From Acidimicrobiaceae bacterium (GTDB lineage Bacteria > Actinomycetota > Acidimicrobiia > Acidimicrobiales > MedAcidi-G1), in the NCBI GenBank assembly GCA_002714485.1, contig PAXM01000027.1, forward strand, positions 19,314-28,367: 9,054 nt of DNA, in the 5' to 3' direction. Under the pieces are notes generated by a model. It had not been told where the DNA came from, ran no database searches, and was given only the letters and a program-made list of their open reading frames with translations. This document shows, one piece after another, positions 1-6,248 of the stretch; the first letter of the stretch is position 1; each line of letters starts with the position of its first letter. A program made the position numbers and the translations under genes.

Positions 1-158
1 ACGCGTTGGCCTACCGGGCTGTAGTAGCGAGCACAGCGGCCAGCGCGGCCGAGCGTGCCGCCGGCGTGGCCGCCGACTTGGAGGCGTTCGCCACCTTGAC
101 CGATCCACCGGCGGACCTGGTGGCTGCCCTCGTCTCGCTGGGACTCCTCGATGGCTGA
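1..158 (+). CDS. C-terminal end of an unrecognised protein (5' end outside window)
   Basis: An open frame enters from the left edge (first full codon at base 3) and ends at TGA 156-158, leaving 51 residues. The peptide is Ala-rich and looks helical, reading ALAYRAVVASTAASAAERAA at its start and ending LVSLGLLDG. Its G/C-rich third positions fit a real actinobacterial gene. It stops 9 bases before the stop codon of the minus-strand phosphatase, so the two genes are convergent. Too little remains to name a family. A Ser/Thr-rich minus-strand frame over the same bases (11-202) is less credible because it also crosses the end of the phosphatase gene. Confidence 0.55.
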   Translation, partial: ALAYRAVVASTAASAAERAAGVAADLEAFATLTDPPADLVAALVSLGLLDG

Positions 159-159
159 G

Positions 160-171
160 GTAGCGCGCTAC
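160..171. terminator. 12-base perfect palindrome at convergent gene ends (possible bidirectional terminator)
   Basis: GTAGCGCGCTAC reads the same on both strands. It sits exactly where the upstream plus-strand gene and the minus-strand phosphatase meet, and it contains the TAG stop of the phosphatase. A further CGCGCTAC / GTAGTGCGCG pairing (163-187) could extend a bulged stem. No U-tract follows on either strand, so a terminator role is inferred from position and symmetry only. Confidence 0.25.
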
Positions 172-647
172 TGGTGGTAGTGCGCGTGGATGATGGTGCC
201 ATCGGCCACCGTGAGCTCCCAAATAGAGGCGTAGGCGCAACCCCGCCCGCCGCTCAGGCTGGCACCGTCCGACACCACGTCCCGGATCACGTCGGGGATG
301 ACGTCGGCGTGGCTGCACAGCACCACCACTCGTTGGTCGGCGCCGTCGGCCCCGGCGCGTGTCCGGACCAGGTCGGTCATGGCCGACGACGATCCCTCGA
401 ACAACGACGGGTCGCTCTCGGGGAGGAGGGCGTGGCGGGCCGCTGCGGGCCCGACGGTCTGGAGGCAGCGGATGGCTCGACTGCTCCGCACCTCGGATAA
501 GGGCCGTCCGGCCAGTAGCGCGTCCACCTTGTCGGCCAACCGGGTGGCCTGGTCGGTACCGGCATTGTCCAACGGCCGGTCAGCGTCGTCACCCGACCAG
601 CGGTACGGGTCACCAGCCGAACCGTGGCGGATCAGCAGGATGGTCAC
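168..647 (-). CDS. SixA-like histidine phosphatase family protein
   Basis: This is a 159-residue member of the histidine phosphatase (phosphoglycerate-mutase-like) superfamily, which removes phosphate through a phospho-His intermediate. The RHG signature is at residues 7-9, so His8 is the likely nucleophile. SSRAIRCLQT at 55-64 supplies the phosphate-binding Arg residues, LFEG at 82-85 the probable acid Glu84, and CSHADV at 111-116 the second catalytic His113. The short length and the SSxAxRCxQT pattern resemble SixA phosphohistidine phosphatases more than glycolytic mutases. No signal peptide or membrane segment is seen, so it is probably cytoplasmic. The GTG start puts the RHG motif at the usual place. 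There is no clear Shine-Dalgarno, but the regulator gene stops 6 bases upstream, which suggests one transcript and translational reinitiation. The true substrate (protein phosphohistidine or a small molecule) cannot be read from sequence. Confidence 0.85.
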   Translation of the reverse strand: MTILLIRHGSAGDPYRWSGDDADRPLDNAGTDQATRLADKVDALLAGRPLSEVRSSRAIRCLQTVGPAAARHALLPESDPSLFEGSSSAMTDLVRTRAGADGADQRVVVLCSHADVIPDVIRDVVSDGASLSGGRGCAYASIWELTVADGTIIHAHYHQ

Positions 648-653
648 CGTCGG

Positions 654-1382
654 TCAGACGGTGACGTCGGTGATGCACACGGTGTCGCCCATGGGAAGCG
701 AAGACCTCATCTCGGGGGTGGTCTCCCCGTACAGGGTGCCTAGCATCCCGCGAACTAGCCCCCTGTCGACGGCGCAGATCACTGGGTGTTCGATCGGTGC
801 GCCACCGAACGGACAGTGTTCGGAGACGATCCGCAGGCTGTCGTCGCCCGACCGCTCAGCCCGCGCGGCGAAGCCGTGGGCCGTGAGGGCTTCGGCCACC
901 ACCTGCATGGCCGACCTCAGTGACCGGTGGGCCTCGCCGGAACCAAGGCTGCCAGCCATGCTGCGTCCCACCTCGGCGCCCACCTCCTCGGCCATGGCCT
1001 CGGCCTCGTCGTCAGGAAGGAGGGCTAGGGCCCGTCCCAGGAGGCTGACCAGCACGGCGTCCTGTCGGACGGGGAGTTCCAGGGGGGAACCGGCATCGGC
1101 CATCCGGTAGTGCTTGGAGGGTCGGCCCGCCGAGGCACCCTCGGGGCGTTCTACAGCGATCTCCAGATAACCGCCGGCGGCCAACTTGTCGAGGTGGTGG
1201 CGGGCCACGTTGGGGTGGAGGTCAAAGACCGTCGCCGTGTCGGCTGCCGTGACCCCAACCCCGTCGCCGGCCCGTTCGCGGACGTGCAGGTAGATATCCC
1301 GTCGAGTCGGATCACCGAACGCTCCAGTGATCGCCGTGACCGCCGAGGAGAACTCGGTGGCCGTGAGGGGCCCCCCGTCCAC
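654..1382 (-). CDS. SufR/ArsR-type (COG2345) HTH regulator with putative Fe-S cysteines
   Basis: A 242-residue transcription factor. Residues about 10-75 form a winged helix-turn-helix (FGDPTRRDIYLHV, then the recognition segment HPNVARHHLDKLAAGGYLE). The wing reads GRPSKHYRM at 86-94, close to the GRPxxxY wing of SufR proteins. The C-terminal half has HCPFGGAPIEHPVIC at 189-203, giving Cys190-X12-Cys203, and a third Cys at 236. This C-X12-C plus downstream Cys layout matches the three-cysteine cluster site known in actinobacterial SufR. The family normally represses suf Fe-S assembly genes when holding a cluster; cluster binding here is inference. GTG 1380-1382 is chosen because an in-frame TAG lies four codons upstream and a -10-like TAGAAT sits 6 bases before it (leaderless). 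The gene is divergent from the Mrp Fe-S carrier, a likely target, and is followed by the phosphatase. Other COG2345 members with different ligands share this layout, so the name SufR is not assigned. Confidence 0.8.
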   Translation of the reverse strand: MDGGPLTATEFSSAVTAITGAFGDPTRRDIYLHVRERAGDGVGVTAADTATVFDLHPNVARHHLDKLAAGGYLEIAVERPEGASAGRPSKHYRMADAGSPLELPVRQDAVLVSLLGRALALLPDDEAEAMAEEVGAEVGRSMAGSLGSGEAHRSLRSAMQVVAEALTAHGFAARAERSGDDSLRIVSEHCPFGGAPIEHPVICAVDRGLVRGMLGTLYGETTPEMRSSLPMGDTVCITDVTV

Positions 1383-1394
1383 CCGGTTATTCTA
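1380..1394 (-). promoter_or_regulatory. Leaderless promoter of the SufR-like regulator (-10 TAGAAT)
   Basis: On the minus strand, TAGAAT (bases 1394 to 1389) matches the actinobacterial -10 consensus TANNNT. It is separated by 6 bases (AACCGG) from the GTG start at 1382. Transcription would therefore begin at or next to the G of GTG, and no Shine-Dalgarno is present. A convincing -35 box is not seen. The spacing is the classic signature of leaderless actinobacterial genes. Confidence 0.5.
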
Positions 1395-1406
1395 CCGATC
1401 CCGGTG
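1380..1406. promoter_or_regulatory. Candidate operator dyad over the regulator promoter
   Basis: CACCCGG (1380-1386) and CCCGGTG (1400-1406) are inverted repeats with one mismatch in seven positions, separated by 13 bases. The dyad brackets the putative -10 element and includes the GTG start codon, so a protein bound here would block the regulator's own promoter. Operator function is inferred from position. Short G/C dyads arise by chance in DNA this GC-rich. Confidence 0.3.
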
Positions 1407-1486
1407 CTCCCGTCATTAGTCAGCGTCTCGTTGGGGTTACCGTGCGATCGTTCGATGAGCGGTCGATCCTTGAAACGGTCTGCGAA

Positions 1487-1492
1487 AAGGAG
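1487..1492 (+). promoter_or_regulatory. Shine-Dalgarno of the Mrp-type gene
   Basis: AAGGAG lies 5 bases before the GTG at 1498 and fixes that start. It is the strongest ribosome binding site in the window. The 115-base region from 1383 to 1497 must also hold the promoter for the plus-strand run, but no convincing -35/-10 pair could be picked by eye on this strand. Confidence 0.7.
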
Positions 1493-1497
1493 CCTCG

Positions 1498-2637
1498 GTG
1501 CCTGTCACTGAACCCCAGGTGGTGGATGCCCTCCGTCCTGTCCAGGACCCCGAACTCCGCCGCAGCATCGTGGATCTGGGCATGGTCCGCGAGGTCCGCA
1601 TAGACGGTCCCCAGGTGTCAGTCCAGGTGGCTTTGACCGTGCCCGGCTGTCCGATGAAGGCCGAGATCCAGCAGTCGGTCGTCGGCGCGGTGGGGGCGTT
1701 GGACGGTGTGGACACCACCGACGTCGAGTTCACGGTCATGACCGAATCCGAATTAGCCGCCCTGCGGGAGCGACTCCATGGTGATCCGGCTTCCACGGCC
1801 GGGACCAACTCCACCTATGGGCATTCCGAAGGTCGAGCCGTACCGTTCGCCGAGGCCAACTCTTCGACCCGGGTGATGCTCGTTGCCTCGGGCAAGGGAG
1901 GTGTGGGCAAGTCCTCGGTGACGACCAATCTGGCCGTGGCCCTTGCCGGGCGGGGCCGTGACGTTGCCGTGGTAGACGCCGACGTGTGGGGCTTTTCCAT
2001 CCCCCGGATGCTGGGCGTCGACCAGCCCCCGACGGTCATTGACGACATGCTCATTCCGCCGGAGCGCCATGGGGTGCGGTGCATCTCTATGGGCTTCTTC
2101 GCCGACGAGGACCAGCCGGTCATCTGGCGGGGACCGATGCTGCACAAGGCCCTCGAGCAGTTTCTGACCGACGTCTACTGGGACGAGCCCGACTACCTCC
2201 TGGTCGACCTCCCCCCTGGTACCGGTGACATCTCCATCTCACTGGCCGGTTTCCTCCCGACGGCCGAGATGTACGTGGTGACCACCCCCCAGCCGGCGGC
2301 CCAGACGGTGGCCCAGCGGGCGGCCTTCATGGCCGACAAGGTAAACCTGAAGGTCCACGGGGTCATCGAGAACATGTCGTGGTTCACCGGCGACGACGGA
2401 ACCCGTTACGAACTGTTCGGCTCCGGTGGCGGTCAGGCCCTAGCAGATCGCATTGGGGTACCTCTGCTGGGTCAGGTGCCGTTGGTGCCGGCACTGCGCG
2501 ACGGCGCTGACCGGGGTCAGCCAGTGGCTGACGACCCGTCCACTGAGGTCGGTGCGGTGTTCGCCGAGATCGCCCGGGTGCTGGACGTGGAGATGAAGCC
2601 GACTAAGCGTCGGCACCGGGAACTCAAGATCGTCTGA
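1498..2637 (+). CDS. mrp: Mrp/ApbC/NBP35-type P-loop ATPase, Fe-S cluster carrier, with N-terminal DUF59 domain
   Basis: A 379-residue cytoplasmic protein expected to carry Fe-S clusters to apo-proteins using ATP. Residues about 5-90 form a DUF59/MIP18-like domain with the conserved TVPGCPM segment (Cys51). The deviant Walker A GKGGVGKS is at 132-139, the Walker A' region DADVWGFSIPRML at 160-172, RGPMLHKALEQ at 211-221, and Walker B LLVDLPPGTGD at 234-244. The length is normal for Mrp proteins carrying a DUF59 domain. The segment after ENMSWF (291-296), where many ApbC/NBP35 proteins carry the CxxC that bridges a cluster at the dimer interface, reads TGDDGTRYELFG and contains no Cys. The only other Cys is Cys195. 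This gene is divergent from the SufR-like regulator, which supports an Fe-S role, and it heads a same-strand run with DUF3107 52 bases downstream. The family assignment is firm; cluster transfer by a CxxC-less protein is inferred. Confidence 0.93.
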   Translation: MPVTEPQVVDALRPVQDPELRRSIVDLGMVREVRIDGPQVSVQVALTVPGCPMKAEIQQSVVGAVGALDGVDTTDVEFTVMTESELAALRERLHGDPASTAGTNSTYGHSEGRAVPFAEANSSTRVMLVASGKGGVGKSSVTTNLAVALAGRGRDVAVVDADVWGFSIPRMLGVDQPPTVIDDMLIPPERHGVRCISMGFFADEDQPVIWRGPMLHKALEQFLTDVYWDEPDYLLVDLPPGTGDISISLAGFLPTAEMYVVTTPQPAAQTVAQRAAFMADKVNLKVHGVIENMSWFTGDDGTRYELFGSGGGQALADRIGVPLLGQVPLVPALRDGADRGQPVADDPSTEVGAVFAEIARVLDVEMKPTKRRHRELKIV

Positions 2638-2678
2638 GACGGGCCGCCCGGGGGAGCGATCCTCCGACGTCCGGGAAA

Positions 2679-2683
2679 CGGAG
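2679..2683 (+). promoter_or_regulatory. Ribosome binding site of the DUF3107 gene
   Basis: CGGAG lies 6 bases before the GTG at 2690 and supports that start for the small gene. Confidence 0.5.
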
Positions 2684-2689
2684 TAGAAC

Positions 2690-2920
2690 GTGGACGTGCG
2701 AATCGGGGTGGTCAACACCCCCAAGGAAATCACCGTTGAGCTGGTCGACGACACTGATGTGGAGGCTCTGGTGTCTGATGTGGAGTCGGCGGTGGGCGGC
2801 GACGGTGCCGTGCTCTGGCTGACCGACGTACGGGGCCGCCGGGTGGGCGTGCCCGCTGAGCGGATCGCCTACGTGGACGTCGGCTCCGACGGGGGGACCA
2901 ATCCCGTCGGCTTCGGCTGA
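2690..2920 (+). CDS. DUF3107 family protein (actinobacterial, TB9.4-like)
   Basis: A 76-residue acidic protein. It begins MDVRIGVVNTPKEITVEL and ends with RGRRVGVPAERIAYVDVG and NPVGFG. The opening xVxIGVxxxxxEL, the middle VLWLTDVRGRRVGVP and the C-terminal VGFG are the hallmarks of DUF3107, a small family found in Actinomycetota that includes M. tuberculosis Rv3208A (TB9.4). It has no signal peptide, membrane segment or Cys, and its function is unknown. It may be co-transcribed with the upstream Mrp gene and with the kinase 48 bases downstream. The GTG start has a CGGAG ribosome site and lines up with the family N-terminus. It is full length for the shorter members, which stop right after the VGFG tail. 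Confidence 0.9.
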   Translation: MDVRIGVVNTPKEITVELVDDTDVEALVSDVESAVGGDGAVLWLTDVRGRRVGVPAERIAYVDVGSDGGTNPVGFG

Positions 2921-2968
2921 GCGCTGCCGGGTTCAAGACGAGGGTGACTTTCGGGGGGCGACGGGCCG

Positions 2969-4453
2969 ATGGCGACACTCCCTGAACTAGCCCGGGGCCA
3001 TGCGGCCCTCGACGAGGCTCGCGTCGAACACCTACAGGACCTGGCCAGAGTCTGGGGCCTTCTGGCCGACCTTTCGTTCGCCGACCTGCTGCTCTACGCC
3101 CGCAAACCAGCAGGCTCGGATCGGACGCTGGTGCTGCTGGGCCATATGCGACCCACCACCGGCACCACCCTCTACCGGGCCGCCCTCGTCGGCCAGGTGT
3201 TCGAACCCCGTCGACGGCCGCTGATCGTCGAGGCGTTCGAGGCCGACGAGGCCGTTGAGGGCATCGTCGATGTCGGTTCGGACCGTTCGGTTCACGTCAC
3301 CGCAGTACCGGTGCGTCGCCACGGCGAGACCATCGCCGTGCTGGCCCGGGAGCGCCTCCAGCCCGCGGACCGGCCGGGCAGTGAACAGGAACGCACCTAC
3401 CTGACAGTCTTCGACCGCTTCGCACGGATGCTTGAGCGAGGGGAGTTCCCCTACCACGACGAGGAACGACTCCGGCACCGGACCCCAAGGGTCGGCGACG
3501 GGCTGTTATTGGTCGATGCTGACGGCCGAATCGAGTTCGCCTCGCCCAACGCGGTTTCCACGCTGCACCGCATTGGGGTTACCCGGGGGGTGACCGGTGC
3601 CCGTTTCGACGACACCGGTCTGGGATCGTCGATGCTGCGCTCGGCGTTTGCTCGTCGCACGGCGGTCATTGACGAGATGGAGCGCCCCGACGAGGTGGCA
3701 GTAGTCAGCCACTGCTTCCCGCTGCTGGACGGCGGCACGGCCACCGGGGCCATCGTTCTGGTTCGCGACGTGACCGAACTGCGTCGCCGGGATCGCCAAC
3801 TGGTTTCCAAGGACGCCACCATCCGCGAGATCCACCACCGGGTGAAGAACAACCTGCAAACCATCTCGTCGCTGCTGCGACTCCAGGCCCGCCGCCTCTC
3901 CAGCGACGAGGCTCGAGCGGCGCTGGGTGAGTCAGTACGACGAATTGCCGCCATCTCAGTGGTTCACGAGACGCTGGCACAGAGCGCGGAAGACGACCTG
4001 GCTTTCACCGAGATCGTCCGGCCACTGGTGCGGGTCGTCGAGGAAAGCGTCTCGTCGCCGCTACGACCAGTGTCGTTCACGGTGGAGGGCGACGCCGGAG
4101 CGGTGCCCGGCCAGGTTTCCACCACCATGGCCGTGGTGCTCACTGAACTGCTGCAGAACGCCGTGGACCACGCCTTTCCGGTGGAGGGTGGCACCGTACG
4201 GATCCAACTGGACCGCCGGACCGATGGACTCTCGGTGCGTGTGGTCGATGACGGTGTGGGGATTTCCGAGGGATTCGATGTAGCCGACGCGACCGGACTC
4301 GGGTTGACCATCGTCCGCACCTCCGTGGAGGGCGAACTAGGTGGGAGGATCCGGCTTGTACCCGTTGAGGGCGGTTCGGGCACGGTGGCCGAGGTATGGG
4401 TGCCGTCCAGCCGGCTGGTAGGCCCGTGGGGCGACTCGCGGGATCCTCTGTGA
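2969..4453 (+). CDS. pdtaS: PdtaS-like cytoplasmic sensor histidine kinase (HisKA_2)
   Basis: A 494-residue soluble kinase matching mycobacterial PdtaS along its length. The N-terminal GAF-like sensor (about 1-160) carries WGLLADLSFADLLLYARK at 29-46. A PAS-like domain follows (about 170-270; VGDGLLLVDADGRIEFASPN, then VLVRDVTELRRRD). The HisKA_2 segment DATIREIHHRVKNNLQT is at 282-298, with His290 the likely phospho-acceptor. The ATPase domain has an N box TELLQNAVDHAF (392-403), a G1 box DDGVGI (427-432) and a G2 box GLGLTIV (443-449). No transmembrane helix is seen. In mycobacteria PdtaS phosphorylates PdtaR, an ANTAR-domain RNA-binding antiterminator; no pdtaR is in this window, and it is unlinked in M. 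tuberculosis too. The only Cys is Cys249; the GAF-domain pair reported for Cu/NO sensing in M. tuberculosis is absent. ATG 2969 matches the family N-terminus (MATLPELARGH), although only a run of G (2953-2958) serves as ribosome site. Confidence 0.93.
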   Translation: MATLPELARGHAALDEARVEHLQDLARVWGLLADLSFADLLLYARKPAGSDRTLVLLGHMRPTTGTTLYRAALVGQVFEPRRRPLIVEAFEADEAVEGIVDVGSDRSVHVTAVPVRRHGETIAVLARERLQPADRPGSEQERTYLTVFDRFARMLERGEFPYHDEERLRHRTPRVGDGLLLVDADGRIEFASPNAVSTLHRIGVTRGVTGARFDDTGLGSSMLRSAFARRTAVIDEMERPDEVAVVSHCFPLLDGGTATGAIVLVRDVTELRRRDRQLVSKDATIREIHHRVKNNLQTISSLLRLQARRLSSDEARAALGESVRRIAAISVVHETLAQSAEDDLAFTEIVRPLVRVVEESVSSPLRPVSFTVEGDAGAVPGQVSTTMAVVLTELLQNAVDHAFPVEGGTVRIQLDRRTDGLSVRVVDDGVGISEGFDVADATGLGLTIVRTSVEGELGGRIRLVPVEGGSGTVAEVWVPSSRLVGPWGDSRDPL

Positions 4454-4509
4454 CCGACACACACTGAGGGCATCGGCGTGACGGCGTGGGGGCTCTAGGG
4501 TCGGCGCCC

Positions 4510-5244
4510 ATGGGGCCGGATTCGATGGACGTACGACCGCTGGTGGTGGCTCACCGCGGCGCGTCCCACGACCGGTTAGAGAACACAGTCGAAGCTTTTG
4601 CCGAGGCCCGGGTACAGGGGGCCGAGTGGGTGGAACTCGACGTTCGTTTGTCGGCTGACGACGTGTTAATGGTCCACCACGATGCCCACTACGCCGATGG
4701 GCGTCTCGTGCGCGAAGTGTGGGCTGCCGATGCACCGGACCACGTGCCGAATCTGGCCGAGGCGTTTGAGGCGTGTGAGGGAATGGGAGTCAACGTCGAG
4801 GTGAAGAACCTTCCCGGGGATCCTGACCACGATGCGTCGGCCATGGTTTGTGAGGCTGTCGCTGGGCTGGCGGTGGCCTATCGGCCACCGGAACTGCTGC
4901 TGGTGTCGTCGTTTGACATCACGGCAGTGGACCGGATTCGGGCCACCGATCCGTCGTTGCCCACTGCGTGGCTCATGGCCGAGCGCCACGGCACCGACCT
5001 GATGCTGGACCGCACGGCGGATCACGGACACGGGGCGGTAAATCCATGGGACCAGTTGGTCGACGAGCACCTGGTGTCGGCCTCCCATGACCGAGGCCTT
5101 GCCGTGTTCGTGTGGACGGTCGATGATCCGGGTCGGATGGCCGAGCTGGCTGAGTGGGGTGTCGACGGCATCGTCACCAACCGGCCCGGTGTGGCTCGGG
5201 CGGTCATCGACGGCCGACGAGACGGTTCCTGGGTCGACGGCTGA
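4510..5244 (+). CDS. Glycerophosphodiester phosphodiesterase (GDPD family)
   Basis: A 244-residue GDPD, expected to hydrolyse deacylated phospholipid headgroups to sn-glycerol 3-phosphate and an alcohol with a divalent metal. Motifs, numbered from ATG 4510: AHRGAS 14-19 (His15), ENT 24-26, ELDVR 42-46 (Glu42, Asp44), VHHD 55-58 (His57), NVEVKN 95-100 (Glu97, Lys99), VSSF 132-135, VFVWTVDD 199-206 and the barrel-closing WGVDGIVTNRP 216-226. The expected catalytic and metal residues are all present, and it lacks a signal peptide, as in cytoplasmic UgpQ-like enzymes. The start is uncertain. ATG 4510 has AGGG nine bases upstream; ATG 4525 gives MDVRPLVVAHRG, closest to the usual family start; GTG 4486 adds a tail without family support. 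It lies 56 bases after the kinase and converges on the lipid kinase, leaving 32 bases between stop codons. Confidence 0.9.
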   Translation: MGPDSMDVRPLVVAHRGASHDRLENTVEAFAEARVQGAEWVELDVRLSADDVLMVHHDAHYADGRLVREVWAADAPDHVPNLAEAFEACEGMGVNVEVKNLPGDPDHDASAMVCEAVAGLAVAYRPPELLLVSSFDITAVDRIRATDPSLPTAWLMAERHGTDLMLDRTADHGHGAVNPWDQLVDEHLVSASHDRGLAVFVWTVDDPGRMAELAEWGVDGIVTNRPGVARAVIDGRRDGSWVDG

Positions 5245-5276
5245 CCAGTTCGGAGCCGGCCTAGAACCGGACAGCC

Positions 5277-6248
5277 TCAGGTGAAGGCGGGCGAAGCCAG
5301 GGGAACCACGAGGTCCATGGCTTTTGGATGGTGGCGGACCACCAGTCGGTCGGCATCGCCGGCATGGTCACCGTCCACCTGCCACGGGACGGGCCGCGTC
5401 GCCACGATCTCGGCCAGGTTGACGTCGTCACGGACCTGGAGTCCGCCGGACGTACCGGAACGAGACCGGATTGCCGATTGGAGGCCCATGGCGGCGGCCA
5501 TGGTGGTGACCAGGGTGGCCACCGAGAGATTGGCAAAGGTGGCCACCGACAGTGGGCCGTCCAGGGTGGCCGCAGGGGCCAGTGAGAGTCCGCGGGTACC
5601 GAGATATGTGTAGGGGTCTGTATTGAGAAAGGCGGCGAACACGCTGGCAGCGCTGGGTCCGGCGTCGGGGCCGTCATGGTCACTTTCAGGAAAGGTCACC
5701 CGGAAGGCGGGGCGCCGGTGGTCGTAGTGGCGGACCCAGGTGTCGATAGTGGCCGCGATGTACAACGGATGCCCGGCGAAGCGCTTCAGCAGGCCACCGC
5801 GGCGTTCCACCTGTTCGACCACCGCGGCATCGAATCCAACTCCGGCGTGGAACAGGAAGTGGCGGTCGTTCACCGAACCCAGCCCGACCCGGCGGATCGA
5901 CGCCACGTCGATGGCGTCCAGGAGGGCGCCGGTGGCCTCCACCGGGTCATCGGGTAGGCCGAGGGTGCGGGCGAACACGTTGGTAGAGCCGCCGGGCAGG
6001 GCGGCTAGAGCGGTGTCGGTGCCGACGAGTCCGTTGGCCGCCTCGTTGAGGGTGCCGTCGCCCCCGAGAACGACGACCACGTCGATGCCGTCGTTGGCGG
6101 CGCTCTGGGCCAGTCGGGTGGCGTGGCCCCGACGAGTGGTGGCCGAAACCTCGAGGCGGTGGTCAGCCGACAGGGCCTTTTGGATGACGATCCGGGTGCG
6201 GGCTGTCACTGACGAGGCCGACGGGTTGACGATGAGCAGGACCTTCAT
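5277..6248 (-). CDS. Diacylglycerol kinase family lipid kinase (YegS/DgkB-like)
   Basis: A 323-residue soluble lipid kinase with the DAGK catalytic fold. It starts MKVLLIVNPSAS, the normal family N-terminus. The nucleotide-binding GGDGT loop is at 62-66 (within VVVLGGDGTLNEAANGL), ALPGGSTNVFAR at 83-94, GVGFDA at 136-141, and a C-terminal VDGDHAGD at 291-298 in the place of the usual VDGE. It should transfer phosphate from ATP to diacylglycerol or a related lipid at the inner face of the membrane; the exact lipid is not readable. ATG 6248 is chosen because AAGG lies 8 bases upstream on the coding strand and the motif spacing is standard. The frame stays open to 6374, but those 42 residues do not look conserved. 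The gene is divergent from etfBA and convergent with the GDPD, so two glycerophospholipid enzymes end against each other. Confidence 0.9.
   Translation of the reverse strand: MKVLLIVNPSASSVTARTRIVIQKALSADHRLEVSATTRRGHATRLAQSAANDGIDVVVVLGGDGTLNEAANGLVGTDTALAALPGGSTNVFARTLGLPDDPVEATGALLDAIDVASIRRVGLGSVNDRHFLFHAGVGFDAAVVEQVERRGGLLKRFAGHPLYIAATIDTWVRHYDHRRPAFRVTFPESDHDGPDAGPSAASVFAAFLNTDPYTYLGTRGLSLAPAATLDGPLSVATFANLSVATLVTTMAAAMGLQSAIRSRSGTSGGLQVRDDVNLAEIVATRPVPWQVDGDHAGDADRLVVRHHPKAMDLVVPLASPAFT

Noticed and set aside
298..1110. Long plus-strand open frame over the phosphatase and regulator
   Set aside because: It is antisense to two genes with clear family motifs. Its translation is Ser/Arg/Pro-rich without any domain, as expected for a shadow frame in GC-rich DNA.
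1446..1468. GATCG...CGATC inverted repeat upstream of mrp as a regulator site
   Set aside because: Only 5-base arms with a long gap and several overlapping CGATCG-like words. It is no better than chance.
2647..2675. Imperfect hairpin between mrp and the DUF3107 gene (CCCGG/CCGGG with inner GGAG/CTCC)
   Set aside because: The two short stems are separated by unequal internal bulges and there is no T-tract, so chance pairing is likely in DNA this GC-rich.
4486..4509. GTG start of the phosphodiesterase at 4486
   Set aside because: It adds MGALGSAP before the ATG at 4510, with no family support. The AGGG at 4497-4500 fits initiation at 4510 better.
5245..5276. Terminator between the phosphodiesterase and the lipid kinase
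   Set aside because: Only a 4-base GTTC/GAAC stem with a large loop could be drawn, which is too weak to call.
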